Assembly: GCF_000384295.1 (NCBI RefSeq)
Contig: NZ_KB913037.1
Span: forward strand, 5,390,822-5,454,821
Source of the DNA: Amycolatopsis balhimycina FH 1894
Lineage (GTDB): Bacteria > Actinomycetota > Actinomycetes > Mycobacteriales > Pseudonocardiaceae
Length of the DNA stretch: 64,000 nt
Direction: 5' to 3'
Positions 1-8,442 of the stretch are shown here, piece after piece. The translations under genes and the position numbers were made by a program. Within the stretch, counting starts at the first letter, position 1. Each line of letters starts with the position of its first letter. Below the pieces are notes generated by a model. The model was not told where the DNA came from, made no database searches, and saw only the letters and a list, made by a program, of their open reading frames with translations.

Positions 1-1601
1 CCGACGTCGGGCTCGTCGGCTCGAAGCTGGTCTACCCGGACGGCCGTCTCCAGGAGTGCGGCGGGATCATCTGGGCCGACGGCACCGGCTGGAACTACGG
101 CAGGCTGCAGAACCCGGACGCCCCCTGGTACCAGGCGCTGCGCGACGTCGACTACTGCTCGGGCGCGGCGCTGCTCGTCCGGCGGGAGCTGTTCGAGCGC
201 CTCGGCGGCTTCGACAAGCGCTACGCTCCCGCGTACTACGAGGACACCGACCTCGCGTTCGCCGTGCGGGCGGCCGGGTACCGGACGATGGTCCAGCCCG
301 CGTCGGTCGTCGTGCACCACGAAGGCATCACCAACGGCACCGACGTCTCGTCCGGCGTGAAGCGCCACCAGGAGCTCAACCGCGGCGTCTTCGTCGACAA
401 GTGGAGCGTCCAGCTGCGCGACCACTTCCCGGAGGCGAGCCCGCGCGCGGTGTGGGCCGGGCGGCAGCGCACGAAGGACGGCCACCGCGGCGGCACGATC
501 CTCGTCGCCGACCACCAGGTGCCCATGCCCGACAAGGACTCCGGCTCGGTGCGGATGTTCCGCGTCCTCGAGCTGCTCGTCGGCCTCGGCCACCGGGTCG
601 TCTTCATGCCGCTCAACAACGCGCTCCACGAGCCGTACGTCGACGCGCTGTACCGCGCGGGCGTCACGGTGATCACCGGGCTCGGCGAACAGCTCGAGTT
701 CCTGCGCGACGCCGGACCCGACCTGAGCCTGGCCGTGCTGTCGCGGCCGCACGTCGCCTGGCAGCTGCTGGAGCAGGTCCGCGAGCACGCGCCGGACTGC
801 GTCATCGCGTACGACACCGTCGACCTGCACTTCGTCCGGCTCAACCGCCAGGCCGACCTGGCCGCGCAGCTCGGCAACACGCGCGAGGAGCTGACGCTGC
901 GGCGTCGCGCCGAAGTGTTGCGGGAGTCCGAACTGGGCTTGACCCGCGCCACCGACGTCACGTTCGTCGTGTCCGATGTGGAGCGTGAGCTGCTGCGGGA
1001 GCTCGTGCCGTCGGCGCGCGTCGAGGTGCTGTCCAATGTGCACTACGCCGAAGGCTCGGTGGCGGTCCCGGAAGGACGGTCCGGCGTGCTGTTCGTCGGC
1101 AGCTTCGACCACCTGCCCAACCGGGACGCGGCGCGCTGGCTGGCGACCGAGATCATGCCGCTCGTCCGCCAGCGGCGCCCGGACGCGGTCGCGCAGATCG
1201 TCGGCAGCAACCCGCCGCAGGAGATGTTCGACCTGGAGCGCGACGGCGTCGTCGTCCGCGGCTGGGTGCCGAACCTCGACAGCGCTTACCGCGAGGCCCG
1301 GGTCGTCGTCGCGCCGCTGCGCTTCGGCGCCGGTGTCAAGGGAAAGCTGGGCGAGAGCCTCGGCTACGGCGTCCCGGTGGCCGCCACCCCGCTGGCCGCG
1401 GAGGGCATGCACCTGACCCACGGCCGGGACGTCCTCGTCGGCGGCTCGGCGCAGGAGCTCGCCGACGAGATCGTCACCCTGCTCGAAGACGACAAGCTGT
1501 GGCAGCGGCTGTCCGAAGAGGGCAAGACCGTGGTGGACCGCCTCTTCGGTGCCGACGTCGCCCGCCGCACGCTGGCCGCGCTGCTGGACCGGCGTGACTG
1601 A
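1..1601 (+). CDS. Two-domain glycosyltransferase (GT2 end plus GT4-like), 5' truncated
   Basis: The reading frame is open from the window edge, so the true start lies outside. The first ~100 residues look like the end of a GT2 (GT-A) domain: [13 protein letters not shown], a [14 protein letters not shown] stretch, and an acceptor-side ED motif in [19 protein letters not shown]4-like (GT-B) domain follows, with a Rossmann-like start ([21 protein letters not shown]) and the nucleotide-sugar site [21 protein letters not shown] near the C-terminus. GT2-GT4 fusions usually assemble cell-surface glycans or O-antigen-like polymers. Sugar donor and acceptor cannot be read from sequence. It is followed closely by a convergent gene. 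An ATG at 264 would give a 445-residue product but would cut the GT2 domain, so it is not the start. Confidence 0.9.
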   Translation, partial: DVGLVGSKLVYPDGRLQECGGIIWADGTGWNYGRLQNPDAPWYQALRDVDYCSGAALLVRRELFERLGGFDKRYAPAYYEDTDLAFAVRAAGYRTMVQPASVVVHHEGITNGTDVSSGVKRHQELNRGVFVDKWSVQLRDHFPEASPRAVWAGRQRTKDGHRGGTILVADHQVPMPDKDSGSVRMFRVLELLVGLGHRVVFMPLNNALHEPYVDALYRAGVTVITGLGEQLEFLRDAGPDLSLAVLSRPHVAWQLLEQVREHAPDCVIAYDTVDLHFVRLNRQADLAAQLGNTREELTLRRRAEVLRESELGLTRATDVTFVVSDVERELLRELVPSARVEVLSNVHYAEGSVAVPEGRSGVLFVGSFDHLPNRDAARWLATEIMPLVRQRRPDAVAQIVGSNPPQEMFDLERDGVVVRGWVPNLDSAYREARVVVAPLRFGAGVKGKLGESLGYGVPVAATPLAAEGMHLTHGRDVLVGGSAQELADEIVTLLEDDKLWQRLSEEGKTVVDRLFGADVARRTLAALLDRRD

Positions 1602-1626
1602 CACGACCGGTCAGCGGGGCGGCTGA

Positions 1627-2832
1627 TCACCGGGGCGGCAGGGCCTTCTTGAACACCGCCACGGCGTTGTCGAGGCTGGTCTTCAGCTCGTTCTTGTCCT
1701 TGGCGAACGGCTGTGACGCCCACAGCACGACCGCGACCTTGCCCGAGGTGTACCAGGTGCCGTTCATCCGGAGGTCGCCGTTGCGGCCGGTGACCATCCC
1801 GGGGTCGGCGGTGATCGGCAGGTATCCGCCGGCGGCCGCGGCCTCGCGCAGGTAGTCGATGATCGCCTTCGCGCCCTCCGGTGACTCGGCGGGAATCGCG
1901 TAGCCGAGGAACCCGGTGTCACCGGCCGAGGAGGCGCGGTACACGAACTGCGTGACGCCGTGCTGCGAGAAGATCTGGGCGGCTTCCTTCGGGTACAGCT
2001 TCAGATCGAGGCCGCGGGCCAGGGACATCGTGGAGCTCTCCGGGTGCTGCAACCCGGGCAGCGGCGGCACTTCGTCCTCCAGCTGCGGCTGGGCCGCGGC
2101 GGCCGGCGGCTGTGTCACGACGGGGGTGAACGTCGCGAGTGCGTTGGGCTTCGAATCGTCCTTCCCGAGCCACATCGTCGCGCCGATGACGACGCCCAGC
2201 ACGACAAGCCCGCCGAGCACGACGTACGGCCAGCTCGTCCAGGAGCGTCCGGACGACGGCTCCCCGTCGGTGGCCCACCGGTGCTTGCCGGGCGTCTCCT
2301 CCGGCCCGGGCAGCGGCGCCGCCGGCCGTGATTCGCCGCCCGGCGGCGTGATCGGCGGGAACCGGCTGCCCGGCCCCTGCTCCGCCGGGCCGTCGACGCT
2401 CAGGTAGCGCGTCGGCGTGATGTCGGCCGGGCTCGGGGCGGTCGTCATGTGGTCCGGGATCGCGGGCACGTGGCTGGTGGCCGGCGAAACCGGCAGCCCG
2501 GTCCGCTGCCAGGGCGGGTGCGGTGGCTTGTGCGGCAGTTGCTGCGGCGTCTGGTACGACGTTTGGTGCGGCAGTTGCTGCGGCACCATGGGCCGGGACG
2601 ATTCCCTGCGCTGCGGCGGCGGGCCGTGCTGGGCGGCAGCCGGGTGGCTCGCCGGGTTCGCGCTGCGCCACGTGTCACCCGGACGGCGCAACGGTGAGGG
2701 CACCGGCGACGGCACCGTCGAACCGGAGGCCTGCGCGAGCAGCTCGTCCCGCTGTTTGCGGTGGTCAGCGGGCTCGATGCGACCTTCGGCAAGCTCCGCG
2801 TCGAGACGGCGAAGCTCTTCCTGCCAGCTCAT
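1627..2832 (-). CDS. SHOCT-like, single-pass membrane protein of unknown function
   Basis: This 401-residue protein starts MSWQEELRRLDAEL; residues 1-35 resemble the short SHOCT oligomerisation motif (LDAELAEGRIEPADHRKQRDELL). A long Pro/Gln-rich low-complexity linker follows. One membrane segment sits near residue 205 (WPYVVLGGLVVLGVVIGATMW), then an extracytoplasmic domain of ~170 residues (YKEAAQIF, GDTGFLGYAIP, NGTWYTSGKVAVVLWASQ). The topology suggests a cytoplasmic N-terminus and an outside sensor or scaffold domain. The ATG at 2832 is preferred over one 15 bases upstream because it matches the SHOCT start and has a GGGGG stretch before it. Function is unknown. Confidence 0.8.
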   Translation of the reverse strand: MSWQEELRRLDAELAEGRIEPADHRKQRDELLAQASGSTVPSPVPSPLRRPGDTWRSANPASHPAAAQHGPPPQRRESSRPMVPQQLPHQTSYQTPQQLPHKPPHPPWQRTGLPVSPATSHVPAIPDHMTTAPSPADITPTRYLSVDGPAEQGPGSRFPPITPPGGESRPAAPLPGPEETPGKHRWATDGEPSSGRSWTSWPYVVLGGLVVLGVVIGATMWLGKDDSKPNALATFTPVVTQPPAAAAQPQLEDEVPPLPGLQHPESSTMSLARGLDLKLYPKEAAQIFSQHGVTQFVYRASSAGDTGFLGYAIPAESPEGAKAIIDYLREAAAAGGYLPITADPGMVTGRNGDLRMNGTWYTSGKVAVVLWASQPFAKDKNELKTSLDNAVAVFKKALPPR

Positions 2833-2981
2833 CCTTGGGACCCCCATCCACCATTCGGGGCATCAGTCTGGCACGGACTGCCGACCTGCGAGGTTGCGGT
2901 TTGAGGTTGATCGGCAACGTAGCGCAAGTCCGCGGTTTTCGGGAGACCCCGTCCGCATCACTCTTCAGGACCCCGAAACTG

Positions 2982-2997
2982 TCGTACATATGTTCTA
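2982..2997. promoter_or_regulatory. LexA (SOS) box-like palindrome
   Basis: TCGTACATATGTTCTA matches the mycobacterial SOS consensus TCGAAC-N4-GTTCGA at 10 of 12 defined positions. It lies 68 bases before the start of the hypothetical gene at 3065 and about 150 bases from the divergent gene starting at 2832. The consensus is established for actinobacterial LexA; binding here is inference. Confidence 0.45.
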
Positions 2998-3064
2998 AAA
3001 TTGGGGTTGTCCAGGGGAGATGCCGCCCGCGAGCGCGGGTGGCGTGATGGAGGAAGGCAGGGCC

Positions 3065-3670
3065 ATGGCCTACATCACCCTGTCCACGTTCGTGGGCTAC
3101 AGCGCCAGTTCCGGACCGTCGCGGTCGTCGTTCGTCCGGCGGCAGCGCCGTCAGTACGAAGATCCGGCACGGGCGGCGTTCAACTACTACCGGCGGGCGG
3201 CCAACGCGGTGCGGTCCGGACGCGCGGCGAACCAGGACGAGGTGGCACTGCGCGCGCTCGTCAACGCCGCCGACGAGCGGACGAAACCGCACTACGCGGC
3301 GATAGCCGAGGGCTGGCTGAAGTACCTCGGCCGGAAGTCGCCGCGGCTGGTCGAGGTCGGCCGCGGCCGGTGCCGGATCGGCGACCTCGAGATCGGCGTC
3401 AGCCCGCAGATGGGGCTGCGCAAGAGCGACGGCCGCCGATACGCGACCTGGCTCTACTTCAAGGAGGAGCCGTTGGCGAAGGCTTCCGCACAGCTCGCGC
3501 TGTGGGTGCTGGAACAGGCGATGCCCGACGTCCTGCCCGGCGGCGAGGCGCTGGTGATCGACGTCCGCCGGGCGAAGGAGTACCAGCTGTCCGTCCGCGA
3601 CCGCGAACGGCTGCGGCCCTGGGCCCGCAGTGAGGCCTCGGCGTTCCTCACGCTCTGGGACGCGGCCTGA
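3065..3670 (+). CDS. Conserved hypothetical protein, possibly SOS-controlled
   Basis: The product has 201 residues and begins MAYITLSTFVGYSASSG. The ATG at 3065 is chosen because AGGAAGG lies 7 bases upstream; two earlier in-frame ATGs lack this. The basic N-terminal third (RRQRRQYEDPARAAFNYYRRAANAV) is followed by a compact domain with GRGRCRIGDLEIGVSPQMGLR and a WLYFKEEPL stretch. No signal peptide, membrane segment or catalytic motif is seen. I do not recognise the family. The LexA-like site upstream is the only hint of regulation. It converges with the hydrolase gene, 3 bases away. Confidence 0.8.
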   Translation: MAYITLSTFVGYSASSGPSRSSFVRRQRRQYEDPARAAFNYYRRAANAVRSGRAANQDEVALRALVNAADERTKPHYAAIAEGWLKYLGRKSPRLVEVGRGRCRIGDLEIGVSPQMGLRKSDGRRYATWLYFKEEPLAKASAQLALWVLEQAMPDVLPGGEALVIDVRRAKEYQLSVRDRERLRPWARSEASAFLTLWDAA

Positions 3671-3673
3671 GCC

Positions 3674-4354
3674 TCAGCGGTCGACGGCGCCGAGCAGCAC
3701 GTCGGCCAGCAGGTCCGGCCGCGTGACGAAGGGGTGGTGCGCCACCGCCAGCTCGACGACGTCGGTCGCGCGCGCCGCCTGGGCCCGTTGGGTCTCGGGC
3801 GGCGTCGCGCGGTCTTCGCCGCAGACGACGTAGGTCGACGGGATCTCCCGCCACGCCGCCCGGGTCGCCGGCTGGCCGAACACCGCCTCGTTCTGGGCGG
3901 TGAGGCGGTCGGCGGCGCCGGCATAGGTGGTGTCGTCGAAGTCCTGGGCGAACAGCGGCCGCACCAGTTCCTCGCGGACACCCGCGGTGCCGTCGCCGTG
4001 GCTGACGTGCCACGGCGCCGGCTCGCCGGTGCCGAAGCCGGCGAGCGTCTCGCCGGTGTCCGGCAAGAACGACGTCACGTAGACGAGCCGCCGGACCGCG
4101 GGGTGGTCGCCCACTTCGGTGATCACCATGCCGCCGTAGGAGTGCCCGACGAGCAGCGCGGGCTCGGCGGAGGCGTCGAGCAGCGCTCGGACGGCCTCGG
4201 CGTCGGCGTACAGGTCGCCGCGCGGCTCGCTCTCGCAGCTCGGCAGCACCGCCGCTGAACTGCGCAGACCGTGCGGGGCGAGGACGTCCGCCGTCGGCTG
4301 CCACCACCAGGCGCCGTCGCGGACAAAGGCACCGTGAACGAAGAGGACTCGCAT
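3674..4354 (-). CDS. Alpha/beta hydrolase family protein
   Basis: This 226-residue protein has a typical small alpha/beta hydrolase fold. It starts with MRVLFVHGAFVRDGAWW (HG oxyanion motif), has the nucleophile elbow GHSYGG near residue 86, and a catalytic-type His in AVAHHPF close to the C-terminus. The STYVVCGEDRATP stretch probably carries the acid. Relatives act on esters, lactones or plant-hormone-like esters; the substrate is unknown. The ATG at 4354 is set by homology: the upstream in-frame extension reads as non-conserved sequence. It stands alone between convergent and divergent neighbours. Confidence 0.85.
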   Translation of the reverse strand: MRVLFVHGAFVRDGAWWWQPTADVLAPHGLRSSAAVLPSCESEPRGDLYADAEAVRALLDASAEPALLVGHSYGGMVITEVGDHPAVRRLVYVTSFLPDTGETLAGFGTGEPAPWHVSHGDGTAGVREELVRPLFAQDFDDTTYAGAADRLTAQNEAVFGQPATRAAWREIPSTYVVCGEDRATPPETQRAQAARATDVVELAVAHHPFVTRPDLLADVLLGAVDR

Positions 4355-4490
4355 GGTGACAATTTGGCAGAACCCACCCGGTTGAGTGACACAGTTCGCG
4401 GTCAGCGGACCGGGACTGGACAAACCGGAGACCGAACACGAAGCTTTCGCGTGTTCTTCTGTGCCTGGCCCAACATCGAGGTCGTAAACC

Positions 4491-5093
4491 GTGAATGCTG
4501 CCTGGGAAGCCGTCTCCCGTGTCGTCGACGAGCCCGCCTGGTACTGGGTGTACGACAAGCTGGCGTTCTGGCCGAGCACCTACGCCCACGCCTGGCCGGG
4601 TTTCCGGGAGCCGGCGCCGTCGCGGACGTGGGATCTTTCGCCGGGGAACCTGGACCGCGCTTCGGCCGAATTCCGCCTTGGCCCGTACGCGGTCGAGGAG
4701 CACTCGATCTCGGCGATCGCGCTGGCCGCGTTCCGTGAGGTCTGCGGCCCGGACGACTGGATGTGGGCGCTGCACTGGCAGCACCAGTCCTACCGGATCC
4801 GCCCGCACCTGATGTCCGGATCCGCACGCTGGCCGGTGCCGGTGTTCCCGCGTGCGGATTACCACCTCTTCCTGGCCGCGGACTTCTCCTACGGCACGCT
4901 CGGGCACCCGTGGGAGCGGACGCTGTGCGTGTTCGGCGAGAAGCTGGTGCCGGCGTTCGAGCGGCTGAGCGAGGGCGTGCTGGCGAACGTCCTGCGCCGT
5001 GACGGGAAGCCGTCCGAGACAACCGGGGCTTCGCCCCGGGCCGGGGGCTCCGCCACCCGGGCCCCCGAAGAGCGGTCCGAGCTGGCCCGCTGA
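4491..5093 (+). CDS. DUF2716 family protein with a repeat-derived C-terminal tail
   Basis: The 200-residue product starts at GTG 4491. Its core matches what I know of DUF2716: HAWPGFREPAPSRTWDLS, DDWMWALHWQHQSYRIRP, WPVPVFPRADYHLFLA and GHPWERTLCVFGE. DUF2716 has no known function. The last ~25 residues (from about residue 176) are encoded by a dispersed double-hairpin element at 5018-5073, which supplies a GASPRAGGSATRAPEE tail and moves the stop codon downstream. The tail is thus probably not part of the ancestral protein. The next gene is an Imm7-type immunity protein 33 bases on; a shared role is possible but not shown. Confidence 0.8.
   Translation: MNAAWEAVSRVVDEPAWYWVYDKLAFWPSTYAHAWPGFREPAPSRTWDLSPGNLDRASAEFRLGPYAVEEHSISAIALAAFREVCGPDDWMWALHWQHQSYRIRPHLMSGSARWPVPVFPRADYHLFLAADFSYGTLGHPWERTLCVFGEKLVPAFERLSEGVLANVLRRDGKPSETTGASPRAGGSATRAPEERSELAR
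5018..5073 (+). repeat. Dispersed double-hairpin element, copy A
   Basis: This copy reads GACAACCGGGGC, the palindrome CCGGGGCTTCGCCCCGG, then GGGGGCTCCGCCACCCGG and CCCCCGAAG. Two hairpins are predicted: GGGGC/GCCCC, and CGGGGG pairing with CCCCCG around GGCTCCGCC. It lies inside the 3' end of the DUF2716 gene and is translated in frame. Other copies are at 40501, 54867, 55639 and (diverged) 57251. Confidence 0.8.
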
Positions 5094-5126
5094 GCCGCTG
5101 GTTGATCTCTTGCTACCGTTCTCCTG

Positions 5127-5528
5127 GTGTTCGAATATCACGGCTGGGTGACCATCCAGGCGACCGCGAGCGGCGACGACGACGCGGCGCTCCTGGAGCG
5201 CCTGGTCGACCGCGTGCATCGCGCGATCCGCGACGCGGGCGACTTCGATCTCGTCGACCTCCGCTGGAGCGCGGGCATGCCGATGCTCCACTTCGGCGGC
5301 TTCGACAAGCACGGCGGCCGCCAGGCCCCCGAACTCCTGGATCTTTTCACCCGAGCGGGCGAACTGGCCCCGGGCTCCTACGGCCTCCTGTACACGTGGG
5401 ACGACCAGGACACGGAGAACGACAACAACTTCCGGGTGTACCGCATGGCCCGCGGCCAGGTGACGGAGCGCGAAGACCCCCACTTGACCCCGGTGGCCCC
5501 CACGGTCCTGGACGTCTACGAGCTGTAG
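5127..5528 (+). CDS. Immunity protein 7 (Imm7) family, orphan
   Basis: The 133-residue product starts at GTG 5127 with MFEYHGWVTIQATA, the hallmark opening of the Imm7 family. It continues with HFGGFDKHGGR and GLLYTWDDQD. Imm7 proteins are cytoplasmic antidotes to polymorphic toxins delivered between cells. No toxin gene with secretion or RHS/PT domains lies within reach, so this looks like an orphan immunity gene. The closest neighbour upstream is the DUF2716 gene. Confidence 0.75.
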   Translation: MFEYHGWVTIQATASGDDDAALLERLVDRVHRAIRDAGDFDLVDLRWSAGMPMLHFGGFDKHGGRQAPELLDLFTRAGELAPGSYGLLYTWDDQDTENDNNFRVYRMARGQVTEREDPHLTPVAPTVLDVYEL

Positions 5529-5597
5529 CCACATCGCAATCGCGGCTGAGTAGTACTGCTCAAGACACCCGAACCGGCGGGACGAGACCGTGGTCAC

Positions 5598-5891
5598 ATG
5601 ACCAAAACCGGAACGACGTCCCCCACCACCACAGCGTTCTACGTCCAGGCGGCGCTGTCATTCGGCTTGGCCCTGGCCGCGGTCACGGGCGGAATCGCGT
5701 ACCTCCCGGTCGACGGGTGGATCCGCGGCTTCCTGGCCCTGGGCATGCTCTACCTGGTGACATCGTCCTTCACGCTGGCGAAGTGCGTCCGCGACAGACA
5801 GGAAGAAACCTCGGTGGTCTCCCGGGTGGACCAGGCCCGCCTGGACAAACTCCTGGCCGAGCACGACCCGTTCAACACCCCGGCGGTGTGA
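5598..5891 (+). CDS. YiaA/YiaB two-helix membrane protein
   Basis: This 97-residue protein has two membrane helices: FYVQAALSFGLALAAVTGGIAY and GFLALGMLYLVTSSFTLAK, followed by a charged tail (CVRDRQEE...). That layout matches the yiaA/B 'two helix' family, inner-membrane proteins without a known biochemical role. The ATG at 5598 is the first start. It is monocistronic as far as can be seen and lies upstream of the convergent tRNA gene. Confidence 0.8.
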   Translation: MTKTGTTSPTTTAFYVQAALSFGLALAAVTGGIAYLPVDGWIRGFLALGMLYLVTSSFTLAKCVRDRQEETSVVSRVDQARLDKLLAEHDPFNTPAV

Positions 5892-5966
5892 CCGCAACCA
5901 CCAAACCCAACTCCCACCGGGGGCGCACGAAGCTTGGACCCGAATGTCTACCGGAGGCACCGTGGG

Positions 5967-5990
5967 GGGTCCGGGGGCTCAGCCCCCGGG
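5967..5990. repeat. Short GC hairpin related to the dispersed element
   Basis: GTCCGGGGGCTCAGCCCCCGG can fold as CCGGGGGCT over AGCCCCCGG. It shares the GTCCGGGGGCTC core with the dispersed element but lacks the second hairpin. It sits between the yiaA/B-like gene and the tRNA terminator. Confidence 0.5.
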
Positions 5991-5997
5991 TGAAATG

Positions 5998-6042
5998 GCG
6001 AGAGGGCCATGTCGACGCTTTCCGTCGACATGGCCCTCTCGC
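5998..6042. terminator. 20-bp perfect stem, terminator for tRNA-Gly
   Basis: The arms GCGAGAGGGCCATGTCGACG and CGTCGACATGGCCCTCTCGC are exact reverse complements around a 5-base loop. It starts 6 bases past the 3' end of the tRNA on the minus strand and may also stop transcription coming from the plus-strand gene. There is only a short T run (CATTTCA) after it. Confidence 0.7.
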
Positions 6043-6047
6043 ACTTG

Positions 6048-6120
6048 AGCGGATGACGGGATTCGAACCCGCGACCCTCACCTTGGCAAGGTGATGCGCT
6101 ACCAGCTGCGCTACATCCGC
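6048..6120 (-). tRNA. tRNA-Gly(GCC)
   Basis: The minus strand gives a full cloverleaf: acceptor GCGGATG pairs with CATCCGC, D arm GTAGCGCAGCTGGTAGCGC, anticodon stem TCACC/GGTGA with loop TTGCCAA (anticodon GCC), and T arm with GGTTCGAATCC. The 3' CCA is not encoded. The gene is 73 bases including the discriminator T. Confidence 0.95.
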
Positions 6121-6143
6121 GTTGTGCTGCTGATAGGGAAGAC

Positions 6144-6149
6144 TTTATA
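6144..6149 (-). promoter_or_regulatory. Candidate -10 element for tRNA-Gly
   Basis: TATAAA on the minus strand lies 24 bases upstream of the tRNA 5' end, in a stretch that is AT-rich for this genome. No clear -35 hexamer is seen. The site is inference. Confidence 0.35.
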
Positions 6150-6308
6150 CCCAAGCGGAAGCACACCGATCGGGGGGTCCCCCCGGGCTCTGACCCGGTG
6201 CTTCGGTGTCACAGCTGGCGTACAAGGGGTGACGACGGCTGTTTCCCTCCGTATGGTGTCTCCATTCGACCGAATGGGGAGACCTTCGGGGAGGAGGTGC
6301 CGGGCCGG

Positions 6309-7859
6309 ATGACCGAGCTGGGCACGGTGCCGCCACCAGCGGCCTCGGAATCCGACGAGCAGGCACTGCTGCAACGGCTCCGCAACGGCGAGGACGCCGC
6401 GTTCGGGGAGCTGTTCGAGCTGCACGCCGCCGCCGTCCGCCGGCTCGCGCAGAGCCTGGCGGCCGATCGGTCCGAGGCCGAGGACATCACCGCGGAGACG
6501 TTCTTCCGCGTGTTGCAGGCCCTTCGCCGTGGTTCCGGCCCGAGGGAGTACGTCCGCGCCTACCTGCTGACCGTCGCGCGCCGGGTTTCGTGGGAGTGGC
6601 ACGGCGCCCGCCGGGACGTGCCGGTTTCGGACGACGAGCTCACCTTCCGCGCCGGGGCGGGTGCCGACACGCACGCCCGGACCGCGGAGCACACGCTGAT
6701 CACCACCGCGTTCACCAGCCTGCCTGAGCGCTGGCGGACGGTGTTGTGGCAGACCGAGGTCGAGGGCGAGCAGCCCGCGATGGTCGCTCCCCACTTCGGG
6801 TTGAGCGCGAACGCCACCGCGGCGCTGGCCCGGCGGGCCCGCCAGGGGCTGCGAGCGGCGTACCTGCAGGCGCACCTTTCGGTGAATCGCGGGCCGGATT
6901 CGTGCCGCGCGGTCGTCGAGAAGCTGGGCGGGTTCACCGCGGGCAGCGTCACCGGTGCCGAGGCCGAGCGGATCAAGGCGCACCTGCTCGGCTGTCCGTC
7001 GTGCCGGGCGACCCAGGACGAGCTGCGCGACGTCTGCTCGTCGCTGCGCGCGCACGCCGGGGTGCTGGTGCTGCTGGTGCCGGCCGCCGCGTCGGTGGGC
7101 GGCAGCGGGGTGCTGGCCGGGCTGGGCGCGACGATCAAGGGCGTCCTGGTCGGCTCGAAGGTCAAGATCGGGCTCGCGCTGGCGTCGACCGCCGCCGTGG
7201 GCGCGGTCGGCGTCGCGGCGGGGCCGGTGCTGTTCGGGTCGACGACGGTGCAGGACGTCGGGCTGACCGGTGGCGCGCCCGAGCTCGTCGTGGTGCCGCC
7301 GTCCGAGACGCACCAAGAGCCGCCGCCGCAGCCGCAGCAGGACCCTCAGATCGGCATCGGCGTGCTCAACGGCCGTGGCACCGGGGTCGCCGTGCCGGCT
7401 CGCTCGCACTCCGGCGCCCGCCAGATCGCCGCGAACGAAGTGCCCGGCGTGTCCGTGGCCGGGGACGTGCCCACCGGGGACACGGGCGCCGGTGCCGGCG
7501 CGGCGGCCCCGCGTGAGGATCTCGCGTCCTCGACGTCGACGCCGGTGCACCCGGTGACGTCGCCGCGGCTGGACACGTCGCGGCCCGACATGACCATGAC
7601 CACCGAGTCCGCCGGGAAGACCGTGCCGGAGGACGCCGGCGTGCCCGCGCTGTCGCCGACCGGCCGCCCCGACGCGTCGTCGACACCGGCCGAGGAACCG
7701 AAGCCGAAGGACGACGACGACACGGCCACCACCGAGCCGTCGACGACGGTGACGCCGACTTCGGGGAAACCGTGCCCGGCCGACACGTCCGAGGTCACTG
7801 ATTCGGGCGAACCGGCCGATTCGGCCTCGACCACCGCGGCGAGTCCTGATCAGCGATGA
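6309..7859 (+). CDS. ECF sigma factor fused to a zinc-binding anti-sigma-like domain, membrane-tethered
   Basis: This 516-residue protein joins an RNA polymerase sigma-70 ECF core (region 2 around residues 20-90, with AEDITAETFFRVLQAL; region 4 around 140-195, with LPERWRTVLWQTEVEG and a helix-turn-helix at MVAPHFGLSANATAALARR) to a zf-HC2-like motif. That motif is H225-x3-C229-x2-C232 in the HLLGCPSC stretch. A hydrophobic region at ~250-305 likely spans the membrane, followed by a ~200-residue Pro/Thr/Ser-rich tail. The zinc motif is that of anti-sigma factors, so the protein may carry its own inhibitor and be held at the membrane. ATG 6309 is used, with GAGGAGG 11 bases upstream. Confidence 0.85.
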   Translation: MTELGTVPPPAASESDEQALLQRLRNGEDAAFGELFELHAAAVRRLAQSLAADRSEAEDITAETFFRVLQALRRGSGPREYVRAYLLTVARRVSWEWHGARRDVPVSDDELTFRAGAGADTHARTAEHTLITTAFTSLPERWRTVLWQTEVEGEQPAMVAPHFGLSANATAALARRARQGLRAAYLQAHLSVNRGPDSCRAVVEKLGGFTAGSVTGAEAERIKAHLLGCPSCRATQDELRDVCSSLRAHAGVLVLLVPAAASVGGSGVLAGLGATIKGVLVGSKVKIGLALASTAAVGAVGVAAGPVLFGSTTVQDVGLTGGAPELVVVPPSETHQEPPPQPQQDPQIGIGVLNGRGTGVAVPARSHSGARQIAANEVPGVSVAGDVPTGDTGAGAGAAAPREDLASSTSTPVHPVTSPRLDTSRPDMTMTTESAGKTVPEDAGVPALSPTGRPDASSTPAEEPKPKDDDDTATTEPSTTVTPTSGKPCPADTSEVTDSGEPADSASTTAASPDQR

Positions 7860-7962
7860 TCAGGTTCGGCGGGTGCGATGTCCGATTCCTCCCTCGCGCG
7901 GCTGAGCCCGCGCACGGTACCGTTGAGGTGCTCACCCTGCGGGCGGCCCGGGAGGCTACTGA

Positions 7963-8403
7963 ATGAACCGGCTGGTGCGCGGCGAAGACGGCCGCGACTG
8001 GGTGGTCCGTGCCCAGATGGAATGGCGTGCGCCGGCGACGGCCGACGACTTCGAGCACGACGTCGCGGGCAGCTACGGTCCCGGCATCGCGATGATCGTG
8101 GTGACCACGCTGCTGGCCGTCATCCTCGTCGTGTGGACGCCGGACCAGGTCAACATCCCGGCGTGGGTGCTGCTGGCGTTGCTGCTCGTGGTGCTGTTCT
8201 TCCCGCTCCGCTGGATCCTTCGCCGTCCGTGGACGGTGGTCGCGGAGACCGAGGGCGACGTGACCGGAGACCGGCCGTCCGAGCGCTGGGTCGGCACGAT
8301 CCGCGGCATGTTCACCGTGCAGGGCGAGGTCAAGAAGATCTCCAAGACCATCCAGCGGCACTCGCTGCCGGACTTCGACGGGCCGCTGCACCCGGTCGAA
8401 TAG
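7963..8403 (+). CDS. Two-helix membrane protein of unknown function
   Basis: The 146-residue product begins MNRLVRGEDGRDWVVRAQMEW. It carries two adjacent membrane helices (IAMIVVTTLLAVILVVW and AWVLLALLLVVLFFPLRWI) followed by a cytoplasmic tail rich in charged residues. Both termini are probably inside. The N-terminal motif and the position just before a Fpg/Nei glycosylase suggest conservation in related actinomycetes, but I know no function for it. Confidence 0.75.
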   Translation: MNRLVRGEDGRDWVVRAQMEWRAPATADDFEHDVAGSYGPGIAMIVVTTLLAVILVVWTPDQVNIPAWVLLALLLVVLFFPLRWILRRPWTVVAETEGDVTGDRPSERWVGTIRGMFTVQGEVKKISKTIQRHSLPDFDGPLHPVE

Positions 8404-8442
8404 CGAGTTCCGGATTTCGGCCGGAGAGGCGAGACTGGGGGC

